Source of the DNA: Sediminibacterium sp. C3
GTDB taxonomy: Bacteria > Bacteroidota > Bacteroidia > Chitinophagales > Chitinophagaceae
Assembly (NCBI RefSeq): GCF_000508085.1
Contig: NZ_KI669560.1
Span: forward strand, 2,788,254 to 2,852,253
DNA: 64,000 nucleotides
Direction: 5' to 3'
Shown here: in pieces, positions 17,506 to 26,284 of the stretch
How positions within the stretch are numbered: position 1 is the first letter of the stretch
Layout of the letters: the number at the start of each line of letters is the position of its first letter
Translations under genes and position numbers: made by a program
The notes under the pieces: generated by a model
The model's database searches: none
Seen by the model: the letters and a program-made list of their open reading frames with translations, nothing else
What the model was told of the DNA's origin: nothing

Positions 17506-18435
17506 ATGAAAGTTACTGTAGTAGGTGCTGGTGCCGTTGGAGCAACCTGTGCCGACAATATTGCCCGTAAAGAATTATGTACTGAACTGGTATTATTAGA
17601 CATCAAGGAAGGTTTTGCGGAAGGTAAAGCTCAAGACATGATGCAAACCGCAGCATTGCTGGGTTTTGATACCAAAATTACCGGAAGCACCAACGACTAC
17701 AGTAAAACTGCTGGTAGTGATGTAGTGGTAATCACTTCAGGTTTACCTCGCAAACCAGGAATGACCCGTGAAGAATTGATTGGCACCAACGCTGGTATTG
17801 TAAAAGGTGTTTGCGAAAATATTTTAAAGTATTCTCCTAATGCTATCATCATCGTGATCAGCAATCCAATGGATACCATGACTTACCTGGCATTAACTGC
17901 AACTGGTTTGCCTAAGAACAGAATCATTGGTATGGGCGGTACATTAGACAGCAGCCGTTTCAAATATCAGTTGAGCCAGCATTTAGGCTGCAGCCCATCC
18001 GATTTAAATGCATTGGTAGTGGGGGGGCATGGTGATACAACTATGATTCCTTTGATTCGCTATGCAACCTGGAACAGTGCCCCTGTAACTGATTTCCTAA
18101 GTGCAGAACAACAACAGCAAATCATTAATGACACCATGGTTGGTGGCGCTACTTTAACCAAACTAATTGGTACTTCTGCATGGTATGCACCAGGTGCTGC
18201 AGGTGCTGCGTTGGTAGAAAGCATTGTACGCGACGAGAAGAAATTATTTACCTGCTGCGTTAGCCTTGAAGGCGAGTATGGTCAGAAAGATATTTGCTTA
18301 GGTGTTCCTGTAACCATTGGCAGAAACGGCTGGGAAAAAATCATTGACCTGAAGTTGAATGCAGAAGAGCAGGCAGCTTTCAATAAGAGCGCTGATGCCG
18401 TAAGAAGCATGAACGACGTATTGAAAACATTATAA
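17506..18435 (+). CDS. mdh: Malate dehydrogenase
   Basis: 309-residue NAD-dependent malate dehydrogenase of the TCA cycle, in the LDH-like MDH group. Motifs: the Rossmann start VVGAGAVGATCADNIARKEL, substrate arginines in GLPRKPGMTREELIGTNAGI, VISNPMDTMTYLA, the R in GGTLDSSRFKYQL, and the catalytic histidine in VGGHGDTTMIPLIRY. Length is normal. Its stop codon overlaps head-on with the stop of the convergent glycosyltransferase gene, and its intrinsic terminator lies inside that gene at 18499-18523. Confidence 0.97.
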   Translation: MKVTVVGAGAVGATCADNIARKELCTELVLLDIKEGFAEGKAQDMMQTAALLGFDTKITGSTNDYSKTAGSDVVVITSGLPRKPGMTREELIGTNAGIVKGVCENILKYSPNAIIIVISNPMDTMTYLALTATGLPKNRIIGMGGTLDSSRFKYQLSQHLGCSPSDLNALVVGGHGDTTMIPLIRYATWNSAPVTDFLSAEQQQQIINDTMVGGATLTKLIGTSAWYAPGAAGAALVESIVRDEKKLFTCCVSLEGEYGQKDICLGVPVTIGRNGWEKIIDLKLNAEEQAAFNKSADAVRSMNDVLKTL

Positions 18436-19458
18436 AGACCGAACCCATTGCATGGCCATAGCCGCTATGCGATGGGTATCTTGTAATAACATACATTTAA
18501 AATGCCCTTTGGGGCATTTTTTTGTGCCATAATTGCTGCAAGGCTGACAAGATAAATTGGGAACAACAAAATTGTGATAGGCAATGCCTTCGGTATGCAG
18601 GCGCAACTGATTGGCTCCGTAATAAGGCTCTACAGCCAGTTTAGGAGAAGTGCCTCCCCAGATGGCCAATACTTTTTTATTAAAAGCACAGGCAATGTAT
18701 TGCAGGCCCGTATCATGCGAAATAACCAGCTTTGACTGTCTTACTATATCAGCAGATTCATGCAAACTAAATTTTCCGCAGGCATTGTATACTTTAATTG
18801 GATCTGCAGTTGCAATGGCATCTCCCTCCTGCTGATCTTCTTTTCCTCCAACCAATACAATTGGATAATCAATTAATCTACACAGCTCCTGCAGTTTGGC
18901 AACAGGCATTTTTTTTGTTGCATAAGAAGCCCCAATAACCATTGCTATGTATCCGAAGCGATGAGAAACCGGCAAATCTTCAAGGCGTATTCCTTTACCA
19001 TCGGGAATAAAATAATCCAGCCCCTGCTCGTCATTCACCGCACCCAAAGGGGCAACTGCTTCTAAACTGCGAAGGGTAATATGTTTGTCCGGCATTCGGT
19101 TAATGCCGGTTTTAGTGAGCATCCATTTTTGCCAGCTCAGTTTCTGAAAAGCGTATACCGGCACTTTCAACTGGTACTGTACCAACCAGGATCTGAAATT
19201 TTTGTGCAGGTCTACTATGCAATCAAACTGTTGACTCATGAGTTTGGGAATCAGCTCCTGCAAACTATTATCGAAATAATGAAACTGATCAATATAAGGG
19301 CTGGCTTCTGTTACCGCCTTCATAGACCGTTTGGTCAACAAATGAATTTCTGCATCAGGTAACTGCTGCTTCAGGCACCTGAACACGGGTGAGGCCAGAA
19401 CAATATCACCTATCGAGGAAAAACGGATGACTAATATTTTCTTTACCCTTTTGTCCAT
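18430..19458 (-). CDS. Glycosyltransferase family 9 (ADP-heptose:LPS heptosyltransferase-like)
   Basis: 342-residue GT9/GT-B fold protein. It begins with VKKILVIRFSSIGDIVLASP, the family's N-terminal signature, and has the donor-binding region SADIVRQSKLVISHDTGLQ followed by VLAIWGGTSP. GT9 enzymes add heptose or related sugars to LPS core; the acceptor here is unknown. A cysteine cluster near the C-terminus (LSCQPCSNYGTKKCPKGHFK) is common in Bacteroidota GT9 proteins. The final 6 nt overlap mdh, and the DNA coding for CPKGHFKC doubles as the mdh terminator. It follows the MFS gene by 18 nt in a minus-strand operon. Confidence 0.9.
   Translation of the reverse strand: MDKRVKKILVIRFSSIGDIVLASPVFRCLKQQLPDAEIHLLTKRSMKAVTEASPYIDQFHYFDNSLQELIPKLMSQQFDCIVDLHKNFRSWLVQYQLKVPVYAFQKLSWQKWMLTKTGINRMPDKHITLRSLEAVAPLGAVNDEQGLDYFIPDGKGIRLEDLPVSHRFGYIAMVIGASYATKKMPVAKLQELCRLIDYPIVLVGGKEDQQEGDAIATADPIKVYNACGKFSLHESADIVRQSKLVISHDTGLQYIACAFNKKVLAIWGGTSPKLAVEPYYGANQLRLHTEGIAYHNFVVPNLSCQPCSNYGTKKCPKGHFKCMLLQDTHRIAAMAMQWVRSL
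18499..18523 (+). terminator. mdh intrinsic terminator inside the convergent glycosyltransferase gene
   Basis: AAAATGCCC (18499-18507) pairs perfectly with GGGCATTTT (18512-18520) around a TTTG loop, and seven T residues run to 18523. On plus it is a strong terminator 64 nt after mdh. On minus the tail is only four T residues, so glycosyltransferase transcripts should pass. Confidence 0.85.
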
Positions 19459-19476
19459 GCAGCAATTCGGAATCGG

Positions 19477-20727
19477 TTAGGAATGTCTTTCAACGAAGTC
19501 CAGGTCTTTATGAAAAGTTTCTTCAGTAAAGTAAAAAGCAATGAAAGTAATTACCATGATGACAATACCGGTGATGATTCCACTTTGAATGAGTGACCAA
19601 CCCCAGGATTTCTGGAATAAATTCAGAAACATCAGATTAATCAGCGGCAATGCTCCCCTTACCATATTGGGGATGGTAGTAGCTGCGGTAGCTCTCAGGT
19701 TTGTGCCAAATTGTTCTGCGCCCATGGTAATGAAAATGGCCCAGAATCCGGTACTGAATCCCAGCATGCCACATATGAAATACATGGTTGAATCGTTGTT
19801 ATTGATGCTGCTGAAAAACAAAACCAAAAACAACATACACAAAAGATAAAAACTCAGCAGCGCTTTCTTACGGCTTTTAAAATACTGGCTCACCAATCCA
19901 ATTAAAATATCTCCGATGGCAATGCCAACATATGCATACATAATGGCTCTTCCGCTTTCAATGGTATTCTCTCCGTACAAGGCGCCAGCAAAGCGATTGC
20001 TGAGATTCACCAGTATGCCAATTACATACCAGGTAGGCAATCCAATTAAAATGGCCAGTAAATATTTTTTAAACCGCTTGCCATTATTAAAGAACATGAA
20101 AAAGTTTCCTTTTTGAATTCCTACCTTCTCTTTCAAACTATGGAACATGCCACTCTCCGAAACCGAAATCCGAAGCAATAACAATCCAATACCTAACCCA
20201 CCCCCAATCATATAACACAATCTCCAGTCGTTGGTAAACTTGTAAACAAAATAGGCAAACACAGCACCGAATAATCCTACCCCTGCCACGAGTGAAGTCC
20301 CCACCCCTCTTTTATCCTTTGGCAACAACTCACTTACCAAGGTAATGCCAGCACCCAGTTCACCAGCCAGACCAATACCGGCAATAAAACGGGCCCATGC
20401 ATATTGATCAACCGTTTGAACAAATCCGGTTGCAAAGTTGGCAACAGAATACAAAGCGATGGAACCAAACAAAACGCTTAGCCTTCCTTTTTTATCACCG
20501 ATGGTGCCCCAGAGTACACCTCCAATGAGCAGTCCCACCATTTGCCAGTTAATAATTTTAGTGCTGGCAGCAATTACTTGTGGTGTGTCTGATAATACTA
20601 CCCCAATACCTGCCAGACTGGGTTCTCTCACAATCGTGAACAACAATAAATCGTAGATATCTACAAAATATCCAAGTGCGGCAACAATAACTGGTACAGA
20701 GAATATGCCATATTTTTTAGCCGTCAT
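19477..20727 (-). CDS. Major facilitator superfamily transporter
   Basis: 416 residues with about twelve hydrophobic segments. The first half holds GTIGDKKGRLSVLFG, the loop 2-3 MFS signature, and GIGLAGELGAGITLVSELLP in the segment matching TM4-5, both typical of the metabolite:H+ symporter (sugar, aromatic acid or alpha-ketoglutarate) subfamilies. Inner membrane. The substrate cannot be inferred. The gene lies 5 nt after dedA and 18 nt before the GT9 gene on the same strand. Confidence 0.88.
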   Translation of the reverse strand: MTAKKYGIFSVPVIVAALGYFVDIYDLLLFTIVREPSLAGIGVVLSDTPQVIAASTKIINWQMVGLLIGGVLWGTIGDKKGRLSVLFGSIALYSVANFATGFVQTVDQYAWARFIAGIGLAGELGAGITLVSELLPKDKRGVGTSLVAGVGLFGAVFAYFVYKFTNDWRLCYMIGGGLGIGLLLLRISVSESGMFHSLKEKVGIQKGNFFMFFNNGKRFKKYLLAILIGLPTWYVIGILVNLSNRFAGALYGENTIESGRAIMYAYVGIAIGDILIGLVSQYFKSRKKALLSFYLLCMLFLVLFFSSINNNDSTMYFICGMLGFSTGFWAIFITMGAEQFGTNLRATAATTIPNMVRGALPLINLMFLNLFQKSWGWSLIQSGIITGIVIMVITFIAFYFTEETFHKDLDFVERHS

Positions 20728-20732
20728 ACGAA

Positions 20733-21404
20733 TTACTTCTTTTTATTGAAAACCAATTTCATAATTACCGGTGCAGTGGTAACCGCCACGATGCCCAGTA
20801 CAATCACTTCCAGGTGATCTTTTAAATCGAATCCGAACTGAGCCAATATCCATTTTTGTAAAAAATGTCCAGCAAATAACATGCTGCCTACCCAGGCAAA
20901 ACAACCCACAATATTGAAGAATCCGAATTTCTTTTTATCCATTTGCACAATGCCCGCAACAATAGGAGCAAATGTTCTCACAATAGGAATGAAACGTGCA
21001 ACAATGATTGCGCCGCCACCATGCTTCTCATAAAATTCATGCGCCTGTTGCAGATAACGTTGTTTAAAAAACATATTTTCTTTCCAGGAATACATAGCAG
21101 GACCCACTTTCTTACCAAACCAGTATCCAGCGGTATTACCAAGAATACCTGCCATAGAAATCAACAACATGATTAAAAGCAAATCGAATACTTCATTACC
21201 GGTTGGAATAAATTCGTTGGCCAGGTTGGTACTGTAAATACCAGCCACAAACAACAGGCTATCCCCTGGTAAAAAGAAACCCGCAAACAATCCGGTTTCT
21301 GCAAAAACGACAAATAAGATCAACCATAGTCCCCCATGCTCAATATAAAATTGAGGCTGCAACAAATTTGTCCAATGAAACTCCAGTAAAATTTGCATTA
21401 ACAT
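20733..21404 (-). CDS. DedA-family membrane protein
   Basis: 223-residue DedA/SNARE-associated family protein, whose members act as flippases or scramblases for polyprenyl-phosphate and phospholipid carriers. Hallmarks: ENGGLWLILFVVFAETGLFAG-like start, FLPGDSLLFVAG, GNTAGYWFGKKVG, YEKHGGGAIIVARFIPIVRT with the conserved arginine, and a C-terminal cluster of transmembrane helices. Two close start codons (21404 and 21398) are possible. In the operon it lies between the dicarboxylate symporter and the MFS gene. Confidence 0.93.
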   Translation of the reverse strand: MLMQILLEFHWTNLLQPQFYIEHGGLWLILFVVFAETGLFAGFFLPGDSLLFVAGIYSTNLANEFIPTGNEVFDLLLIMLLISMAGILGNTAGYWFGKKVGPAMYSWKENMFFKQRYLQQAHEFYEKHGGGAIIVARFIPIVRTFAPIVAGIVQMDKKKFGFFNIVGCFAWVGSMLFAGHFLQKWILAQFGFDLKDHLEVIVLGIVAVTTAPVIMKLVFNKKK

Positions 21405-21422
21405 GATTCAAAATTATTTTGA

Positions 21423-22676
21423 TTAAGACTCCATTACAACGGCACCTTCTTCTGACAACTCTCCCTCCCATTTGCTTACCACAGTAGTAGCGAGTGCATT
21501 CCCCAACACATTAGTTCCGGTTCTGAACATATCGCAGAAATGGTCAATAGGCAAAATCAGGGCAACTCCTTCTGGTGGTATTTTAAACATGGCACAGGTA
21601 GCCAGCACAATTATCAGGGAAGCTCTTGGCACACCTGCAATGCCCTTACTCGTCAACATTAAAACCAGCAACATGGTAATCTGCTCTCCAATGGGCATAT
21701 GAATTCCGTAAGCCTGTGCAATGGCGAGGCTGGCAAAAGTCATATACATCATACTTCCATCTAAATTGAAAGAATAACCCAATGGAAGAATAAAAGAAAC
21801 AATACTTTTTTTGCATCCGAATTTCTCCAGCTCTTCGGTTAATTTAGGGAATACGGCTTCACTGCTGGTAGTACTGAATGCAACCAGCAAAGGACTGGCG
21901 ATAGTCTTTAACAATCCATTCATGCGCTTACCTAAAATAATATAACCAACCGTACAAAGCAATACCCAAAGCACGGCAATTCCCAAAACGAAATAGCCGA
22001 AATATATAAAGTAAAAACTAAATATACCTAAGCCCTTATCTGCTACTACTGCAGCCAGGGTGCCAAACACACCAAAGGGTGCAAAATTCATTACGTATCC
22101 AACAATTTTTAAAATGATATGGGCAACAATATCCAATGCATTGATCACTGGTTTTGAGTATGGCCCCAGATTGGCAGCAGCCACCCCAAAGAAAATGGAG
22201 AATACCACAATTTGCAGAATTTCATTGGTAGCCATGGCTTCGAAAACACTGGCAGGCACCACGTGCTCAATGAATTTCTGAAGGGAGAATTCAGAAGTTT
22301 TTCCCATCAGATCTTTCAATCCGGCATTGTCTGCCTGGGATAAATCGATATAAGAACCCGGCTGAAAATAATTAACCAGTACCATACCAACCAATAAACT
22401 TACCAGAGAAGCAGAAATAAACCACAGCATGGCTTTTCCACCTACTCGGCCCACTGTTTTCAAATCTCCCAGTTTGGCAATACCCACAACCAGTGTAGAA
22501 AAAACAAGGGGCGCAATAATGGTCTTCACCAAACGAATAAAAATTGTCCCTAATAACTTGATATTTTTGGAGAAACTGGTAATGGTTTCAGGCGCAGCAG
22601 TTTCATGTACAAAATACCCTGTAATAATACCCAGAACCATCGCTATCAGGATATAAATCGTTAGTTTATTCTTCAT
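21423..22676 (-). CDS. Dicarboxylate/amino acid:cation symporter (DAACS family)
   Basis: 417-residue GltP/DctA-type secondary transporter moving C4-dicarboxylates or glutamate/aspartate with Na+ or H+. Family landmarks are IFIRLVKTIIAPLVFSTLVVG, the serine-rich re-entrant loop AFSTTSSEAVFPKL, LPLGYSFNLDGSMMYM, ASKGIAGVPRASL-like segment and LPIDHFCDMFRTGTNVLGNA. I placed the start at 22676 (MKNKLTIYILIAMVLGIITG). An open frame 27 codons longer exists, but its extra residues are not hydrophobic-helix or family sequence and would extend toward the divergent permease gene. Confidence 0.94.
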   Translation of the reverse strand: MKNKLTIYILIAMVLGIITGYFVHETAAPETITSFSKNIKLLGTIFIRLVKTIIAPLVFSTLVVGIAKLGDLKTVGRVGGKAMLWFISASLVSLLVGMVLVNYFQPGSYIDLSQADNAGLKDLMGKTSEFSLQKFIEHVVPASVFEAMATNEILQIVVFSIFFGVAAANLGPYSKPVINALDIVAHIILKIVGYVMNFAPFGVFGTLAAVVADKGLGIFSFYFIYFGYFVLGIAVLWVLLCTVGYIILGKRMNGLLKTIASPLLVAFSTTSSEAVFPKLTEELEKFGCKKSIVSFILPLGYSFNLDGSMMYMTFASLAIAQAYGIHMPIGEQITMLLVLMLTSKGIAGVPRASLIIVLATCAMFKIPPEGVALILPIDHFCDMFRTGTNVLGNALATTVVSKWEGELSEEGAVVMES

Positions 22677-22768
22677 CCGGCAAAATTTGAGTTGGCAATA
22701 TACCCGTAAATTGAATATAATGCCTATTTTGCCAGATAATTTAAAACCAGAACCCAATTAATAAAACT

Positions 22769-24262
22769 ATGAGTTTATTTAGAAAGAAATCGCTTTCAGC
22801 GATGCTTGCCAATGCGGAGGATTCTACCAACGGTTTGCAAAGAACCTTAGGAGCCGGTAATCTGATTGCATTAGGTATCGGGGCCATTATTGGTGCCGGT
22901 TTGTTTGTGAGAACTGCTGCTGCTGCCGGACAGTCTGCCGGACCAGCTGTTACTATTTCTTTCGTGATTGCAGCCATTGGTTGTGCATTCGCAGGATTGT
23001 GTTATGCAGAGTTTGCTGCTATGATTCCCATTGCAGGTAGTGCTTATGCTTACTCTTATGTTACTTTAGGAGAATTGGTTGCCTGGATTATCGGATGGGC
23101 ATTAATTATGGAATATGCATTGGGAGCTGCAACGGTTTCTATTGCCTGGAGCGAATATTTAAACAAGCTGCTGGGAGGAAGCATACCCTATGAATGGTGC
23201 CACTCGCCGTTTGAAAGTTTTACAGATTCAGCCGGCGTATTACATCAGGGAATGATTAATGCACCTGCATTATTGGTATTGTTCTTAATTACATTATTAT
23301 TAATCAAGGGAACACAGGAATCTGCTATTGTGAATGCCATTATCGTATTCATTAAAGTGGGTATTGTATTGTTATTCATTGCCATTGGCTGGCAGTTTAT
23401 CAAGCCTGAAAACCATACGCCTTACATGATTCCGGAAGGAACTGCTGCAGTGGTAGACAGTGCAGGAAAAGTAATTGCCGACTACTCTCCATTCAACAAG
23501 CACGGATGGGGTGGTGTGTTAGGCGGTGCTGCTGTCGTATTCTTTGCCTTCATTGGATTCGACGCTGTATCAACCGCAGCACAGGAAGCCAAGAATCCAA
23601 AGAGAGATATGCCTATCGGTATCTTAGGTTCATTGGTAATTTGTACCATCCTTTATATTCTATTCGGTCACGTGTTAACAGGTGTGGCCAACTGGAAAGA
23701 GTTCGTAGATCCTGAAAAAGGTCGTGAAGCTTCTGTAGCATACGCTATCTCTGCTTACATGACAGGTTATGGCTGGTTAGCACAGGCTGTAACCATTGCC
23801 ATCCTGGCTGGTTTCTCTTCTGTAATCCTGGTAATGTTAATGGGTCAAAGCCGTATTTTCTACTCTATGAGTAACGACGGATTGATACCAAAAGCATTTG
23901 GTGATTTACATCCAAAATATCGCACTCCCTACAAAGCCAATATCATTTTATTTGTTTTCGTGGGATTATTCGCGGCTTTTGTTCCCGGACACGTTGCTGG
24001 TGACTTAACCTCTTTTGGTACCTTATTTGCCTTTGTATTGGTAAGTATAGGTGTATGGGTGTTACGTGTTAAATCACCTGAACTGGATCGTCCATTCAAA
24101 ACCCCGATGGTACCATTTGTATCTTCTATGGGTGTATTGGTTTGTACTTCAATGATCTTTGTACTGGATTCCACCACGCTTAAAGTAGCATTTGGCTGGA
24201 TGGCATTGGGATTGATTGTATACTTTGTTTACAGTAAGAAAAGAAGCAAACTGAACGGGTAA
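22769..24262 (+). CDS. APC-family amino acid permease
   Basis: 497 residues with about twelve hydrophobic segments, related to cationic amino acid transporter-like permeases (YfnA/CAT group). Visible features are LGAGNLIALGIGAIIGAGLF, the family start motif, CYAEFAAMIPIAGSAYAYSY, FFAFIGFDAVSTAAQEAKNP and a GQSRIFYSMSNDGLIPKAFG loop. It is an inner-membrane uptake system for amino acids of unknown specificity. A strong terminator follows 38 nt after the stop, so the gene is monocistronic. Confidence 0.94.
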   Translation: MSLFRKKSLSAMLANAEDSTNGLQRTLGAGNLIALGIGAIIGAGLFVRTAAAAGQSAGPAVTISFVIAAIGCAFAGLCYAEFAAMIPIAGSAYAYSYVTLGELVAWIIGWALIMEYALGAATVSIAWSEYLNKLLGGSIPYEWCHSPFESFTDSAGVLHQGMINAPALLVLFLITLLLIKGTQESAIVNAIIVFIKVGIVLLFIAIGWQFIKPENHTPYMIPEGTAAVVDSAGKVIADYSPFNKHGWGGVLGGAAVVFFAFIGFDAVSTAAQEAKNPKRDMPIGILGSLVICTILYILFGHVLTGVANWKEFVDPEKGREASVAYAISAYMTGYGWLAQAVTIAILAGFSSVILVMLMGQSRIFYSMSNDGLIPKAFGDLHPKYRTPYKANIILFVFVGLFAAFVPGHVAGDLTSFGTLFAFVLVSIGVWVLRVKSPELDRPFKTPMVPFVSSMGVLVCTSMIFVLDSTTLKVAFGWMALGLIVYFVYSKKRSKLNG

Positions 24263-24300
24263 TTAAACCCCAACCGTTTCAATCCTATTATAACCCCAAG

Positions 24301-24332
24301 AGCCCGGCTTACAGAAATAGCCGGGCTTTTTT
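24301..24332 (+). terminator. Intrinsic terminator after the amino acid permease
   Basis: AGCCCGGCT (24301-24309) pairs perfectly with AGCCGGGCT (24319-24327) around a 9-nt loop and is followed by a T run. Confidence 0.92.
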
Positions 24333-24340
24333 GTTGCTTC

Positions 24341-24372
24341 TTTGGCAACTCAGCAGGTAAACGTTAAATTTG
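24341..24372 (+). promoter_or_regulatory. yebC promoter (TTTG-N20-TAAATTTG)
   Basis: TTTG (24341-24344) and TAAATTTG (24365-24372) with a 20-bp spacer match the Bacteroidota consensus in full. It begins right after the permease terminator and predicts a leader of about 16 nt. Confidence 0.75.
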
Positions 24373-24391
24373 CCATCCGAAATCAAACACT

Positions 24392-25114
24392 ATGGGACGG
24401 ATTTTTGAAGTACGTAAAGCAACCATGTTTGCCCGCTGGGACAGAATGGCCAAGCAGTTTACCAGAATTGGTAAGGAAATTATTATTGCTGTAAAAGCTG
24501 GCGGACCCGACCCGGCAACCAACCCGGCATTGCGCAGATGCTTTCAGAATGCCAGAAGTGTGGGCATGCCAAAGGATCGTGTAGAAGCAGCCATCAAGAG
24601 AGCACAGGGTAAAGACACCACCAACTATGAAGAAATATTATACGAAGGATACGGTCCTCATGGAGTTGCATTGCTGGTAGAAACCGCAACTGACAACCAT
24701 GTAAGAACCGTTGCCAATGTAAAAAGTCATTTCAACAAAGGAAATGGCGCCATGGGAACAAACGGAAGCGTAAGTTTCCAGTTCAAGAAAATGGGCGTAT
24801 TCAAATTAAAAGCAGAGGGACAGGACCTGGAAGAAATGGAACTGGATCTGATAGATCATGGTCTGGAAGAACTGGGAGAGAGCAATGACGACAACGGCAA
24901 TCCGATTATTGTATTACGTTGCGCATTCACCGATTTCGGCAAATTGCAAAAAGCCCTGGAAGACAAAAACATTACACCCATCAGTGCCGAATTGGAATGG
25001 ATTCCAACCAATACCGTACCGGTAACCGACGAACAGGCAGAAGATGTTTCTAAGCTAATTGAAAGATTAGAGCAAGACGAAGACGTAAACAAGGTTTTCC
25101 ATAATATGGGATAA
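24392..25114 (+). CDS. YebC/PmpR-family protein
   Basis: 240-residue YebC family protein. Characteristic segments are [58 protein letters not shown] and [20 protein letters not shown]. The family was annotated as DNA-binding regulators (PmpR), while later work links YebC-type proteins to translation of proline-rich stretches, so the role here is open. The usual N-terminal GHSKWHNI is replaced by a start at [20 protein letters not shown], a variant known in Bacteroidota. The DCC gene follows after 6 nt. Confidence 0.95.
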   Translation: MGRIFEVRKATMFARWDRMAKQFTRIGKEIIIAVKAGGPDPATNPALRRCFQNARSVGMPKDRVEAAIKRAQGKDTTNYEEILYEGYGPHGVALLVETATDNHVRTVANVKSHFNKGNGAMGTNGSVSFQFKKMGVFKLKAEGQDLEEMELDLIDHGLEELGESNDDNGNPIIVLRCAFTDFGKLQKALEDKNITPISAELEWIPTNTVPVTDEQAEDVSKLIERLEQDEDVNKVFHNMG

Positions 25115-25120
25115 TAAAAC

Positions 25121-25534
25121 ATGGATACCAACTTATATACAAACCCCGTTATTTTATTTGACGGGGTTTGTAATTTATGCAATGGCAGTGTGCAGAAAAT
25201 TATTGCAGCAGACCCTAAAAGACAGTTTAGGTTTGCTTCGCTGCAGGGAGAATTTGGACAGCAGGTGTTAAAGCAATTTCATTTAGCACCCGGCGAACTC
25301 AGCTCCTTTATTTTACTGGAGAACAATCAGATTTTCATTAAATCTACTGGTGCATTAAAAGTAGCCAGAAAATTATCCGGTGCCTGGCCTTTGCTGTATG
25401 CATTGATCCTTGTGCCCCGATTTATCAGGGATGGGGTGTACAATATTATTGCCCGGAACCGATACAAATGGTTCGGGAAAAAAGAAAGCTGCATGGTACC
25501 CCACGCAGCTCTGCAAAATTTATTCTATCCTTAA
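25121..25534 (+). CDS. DCC-family thiol-disulfide oxidoreductase-like protein
   Basis: 137 residues of the DUF393/DCC family (YuxK-like). The name-giving motif is present as FDGVCNLCNGSVQKIIA at about residues 14-30, and the second half has SGAWPLLYALILVPRFIRDG and the closing basic region RNRYKWFGK. Members have a thioredoxin-like fold with a CxxC pair, but no biochemical function is firmly established. It is cotranscribed with yebC and converges on the SIMPL gene with only 12 nt between stops. Confidence 0.9.
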   Translation: MDTNLYTNPVILFDGVCNLCNGSVQKIIAADPKRQFRFASLQGEFGQQVLKQFHLAPGELSSFILLENNQIFIKSTGALKVARKLSGAWPLLYALILVPRFIRDGVYNIIARNRYKWFGKKESCMVPHAALQNLFYP

Positions 25535-25546
25535 AGCGAAAAGATT

Positions 25547-26275
25547 TTATTTGGCCAGGTATTCTACTTTTAAGGTAATGGATGCCGTTTTTTCTTTGGA
25601 ACTGGTATTGAAGGAACCTCCATAACTGTAATCCTCATTGTCATTTTTTCCGGTAATCTGGAAAACACCCATATTGGCTTTCTTCAATGAGCCCAACCCT
25701 ACATCAGAACTCTTAGCAATGGTCTCTGCTCTTAATTTAGCATCTTCTGCCGCTTTGGCCAGTAAATCAATTTTTAGTTCATTCAATTTGCTGTAATAAT
25801 AACTGGGCTTGTTAGAACTAAATTCAATTCCTTTCTGCAATAGTTCTGTTACTTCTCTGGACACTTTTTCTACCAACTGAATCTGACGGGAATCTACTTT
25901 AACGCCACCGGTTAAAGTATATCCGCTGAAAACAGATTTTGAAACACCATTGGGGGCATTTTCATAATTGAAATTCTTAACTACATCTACGGCTAAAAAA
26001 ACCATATTAGAATCGGGGATTCCCTTTTCCTTTAAATACGCTTTAATGACTACCTCATCCGATTTTATCTGCGTATAGGCTTCTTTCAGGTCAAAGCCAG
26101 TTCTGCTATACTGACCTTTCCAAACAATCTGATCACTGGTAAAGTCCTTCTCGGCCAACCCTGTAACCACAATGGTTTCGGAGCTAATAAATTTATACTT
26201 GTAGGCACTTCCGATTACAAATGCACCAATGATAATAGCTAGAGCTATTACAATGGCATTACTATATGATTTCAT
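25547..26275 (-). CDS. SIMPL-domain (DUF541) protein
   Basis: 242 residues. An N-terminal transmembrane or signal segment (AIVIALAIIIGAFVIGSAYKY) precedes a SIMPL/DUF541 domain seen in ETIVVTGLAEKDFTSDQIVW, GYTLTGGVKVDSRQIQLVEK, LLAKAAEDAKLRAETIAKSS and the terminal SITLKVEYLAK. Related proteins (BP26, YggE) are periplasmic oligomers with envelope or oxidative-stress roles. It lies 9 nt after the E1 gene and is probably cotranscribed. Confidence 0.9.
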   Translation of the reverse strand: MKSYSNAIVIALAIIIGAFVIGSAYKYKFISSETIVVTGLAEKDFTSDQIVWKGQYSRTGFDLKEAYTQIKSDEVVIKAYLKEKGIPDSNMVFLAVDVVKNFNYENAPNGVSKSVFSGYTLTGGVKVDSRQIQLVEKVSREVTELLQKGIEFSSNKPSYYYSKLNELKIDLLAKAAEDAKLRAETIAKSSDVGLGSLKKANMGVFQITGKNDNEDYSYGGSFNTSSKEKTASITLKVEYLAK

Positions 26276-26284
26276 ACAAAAAAA

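Noticed and set aside
18490-18570. Cysteine cluster at the glycosyltransferase C-terminus as a new metal site
   Set aside because: Similar Cys-rich endings are usual in Bacteroidota GT9 proteins.
24387-24450. Unusual N-terminus of the YebC-family protein as a mis-start
   Set aside because: The [20 protein letters not shown] form is seen in Bacteroidota YebC, and the promoter at 24341-24372 fits this start.
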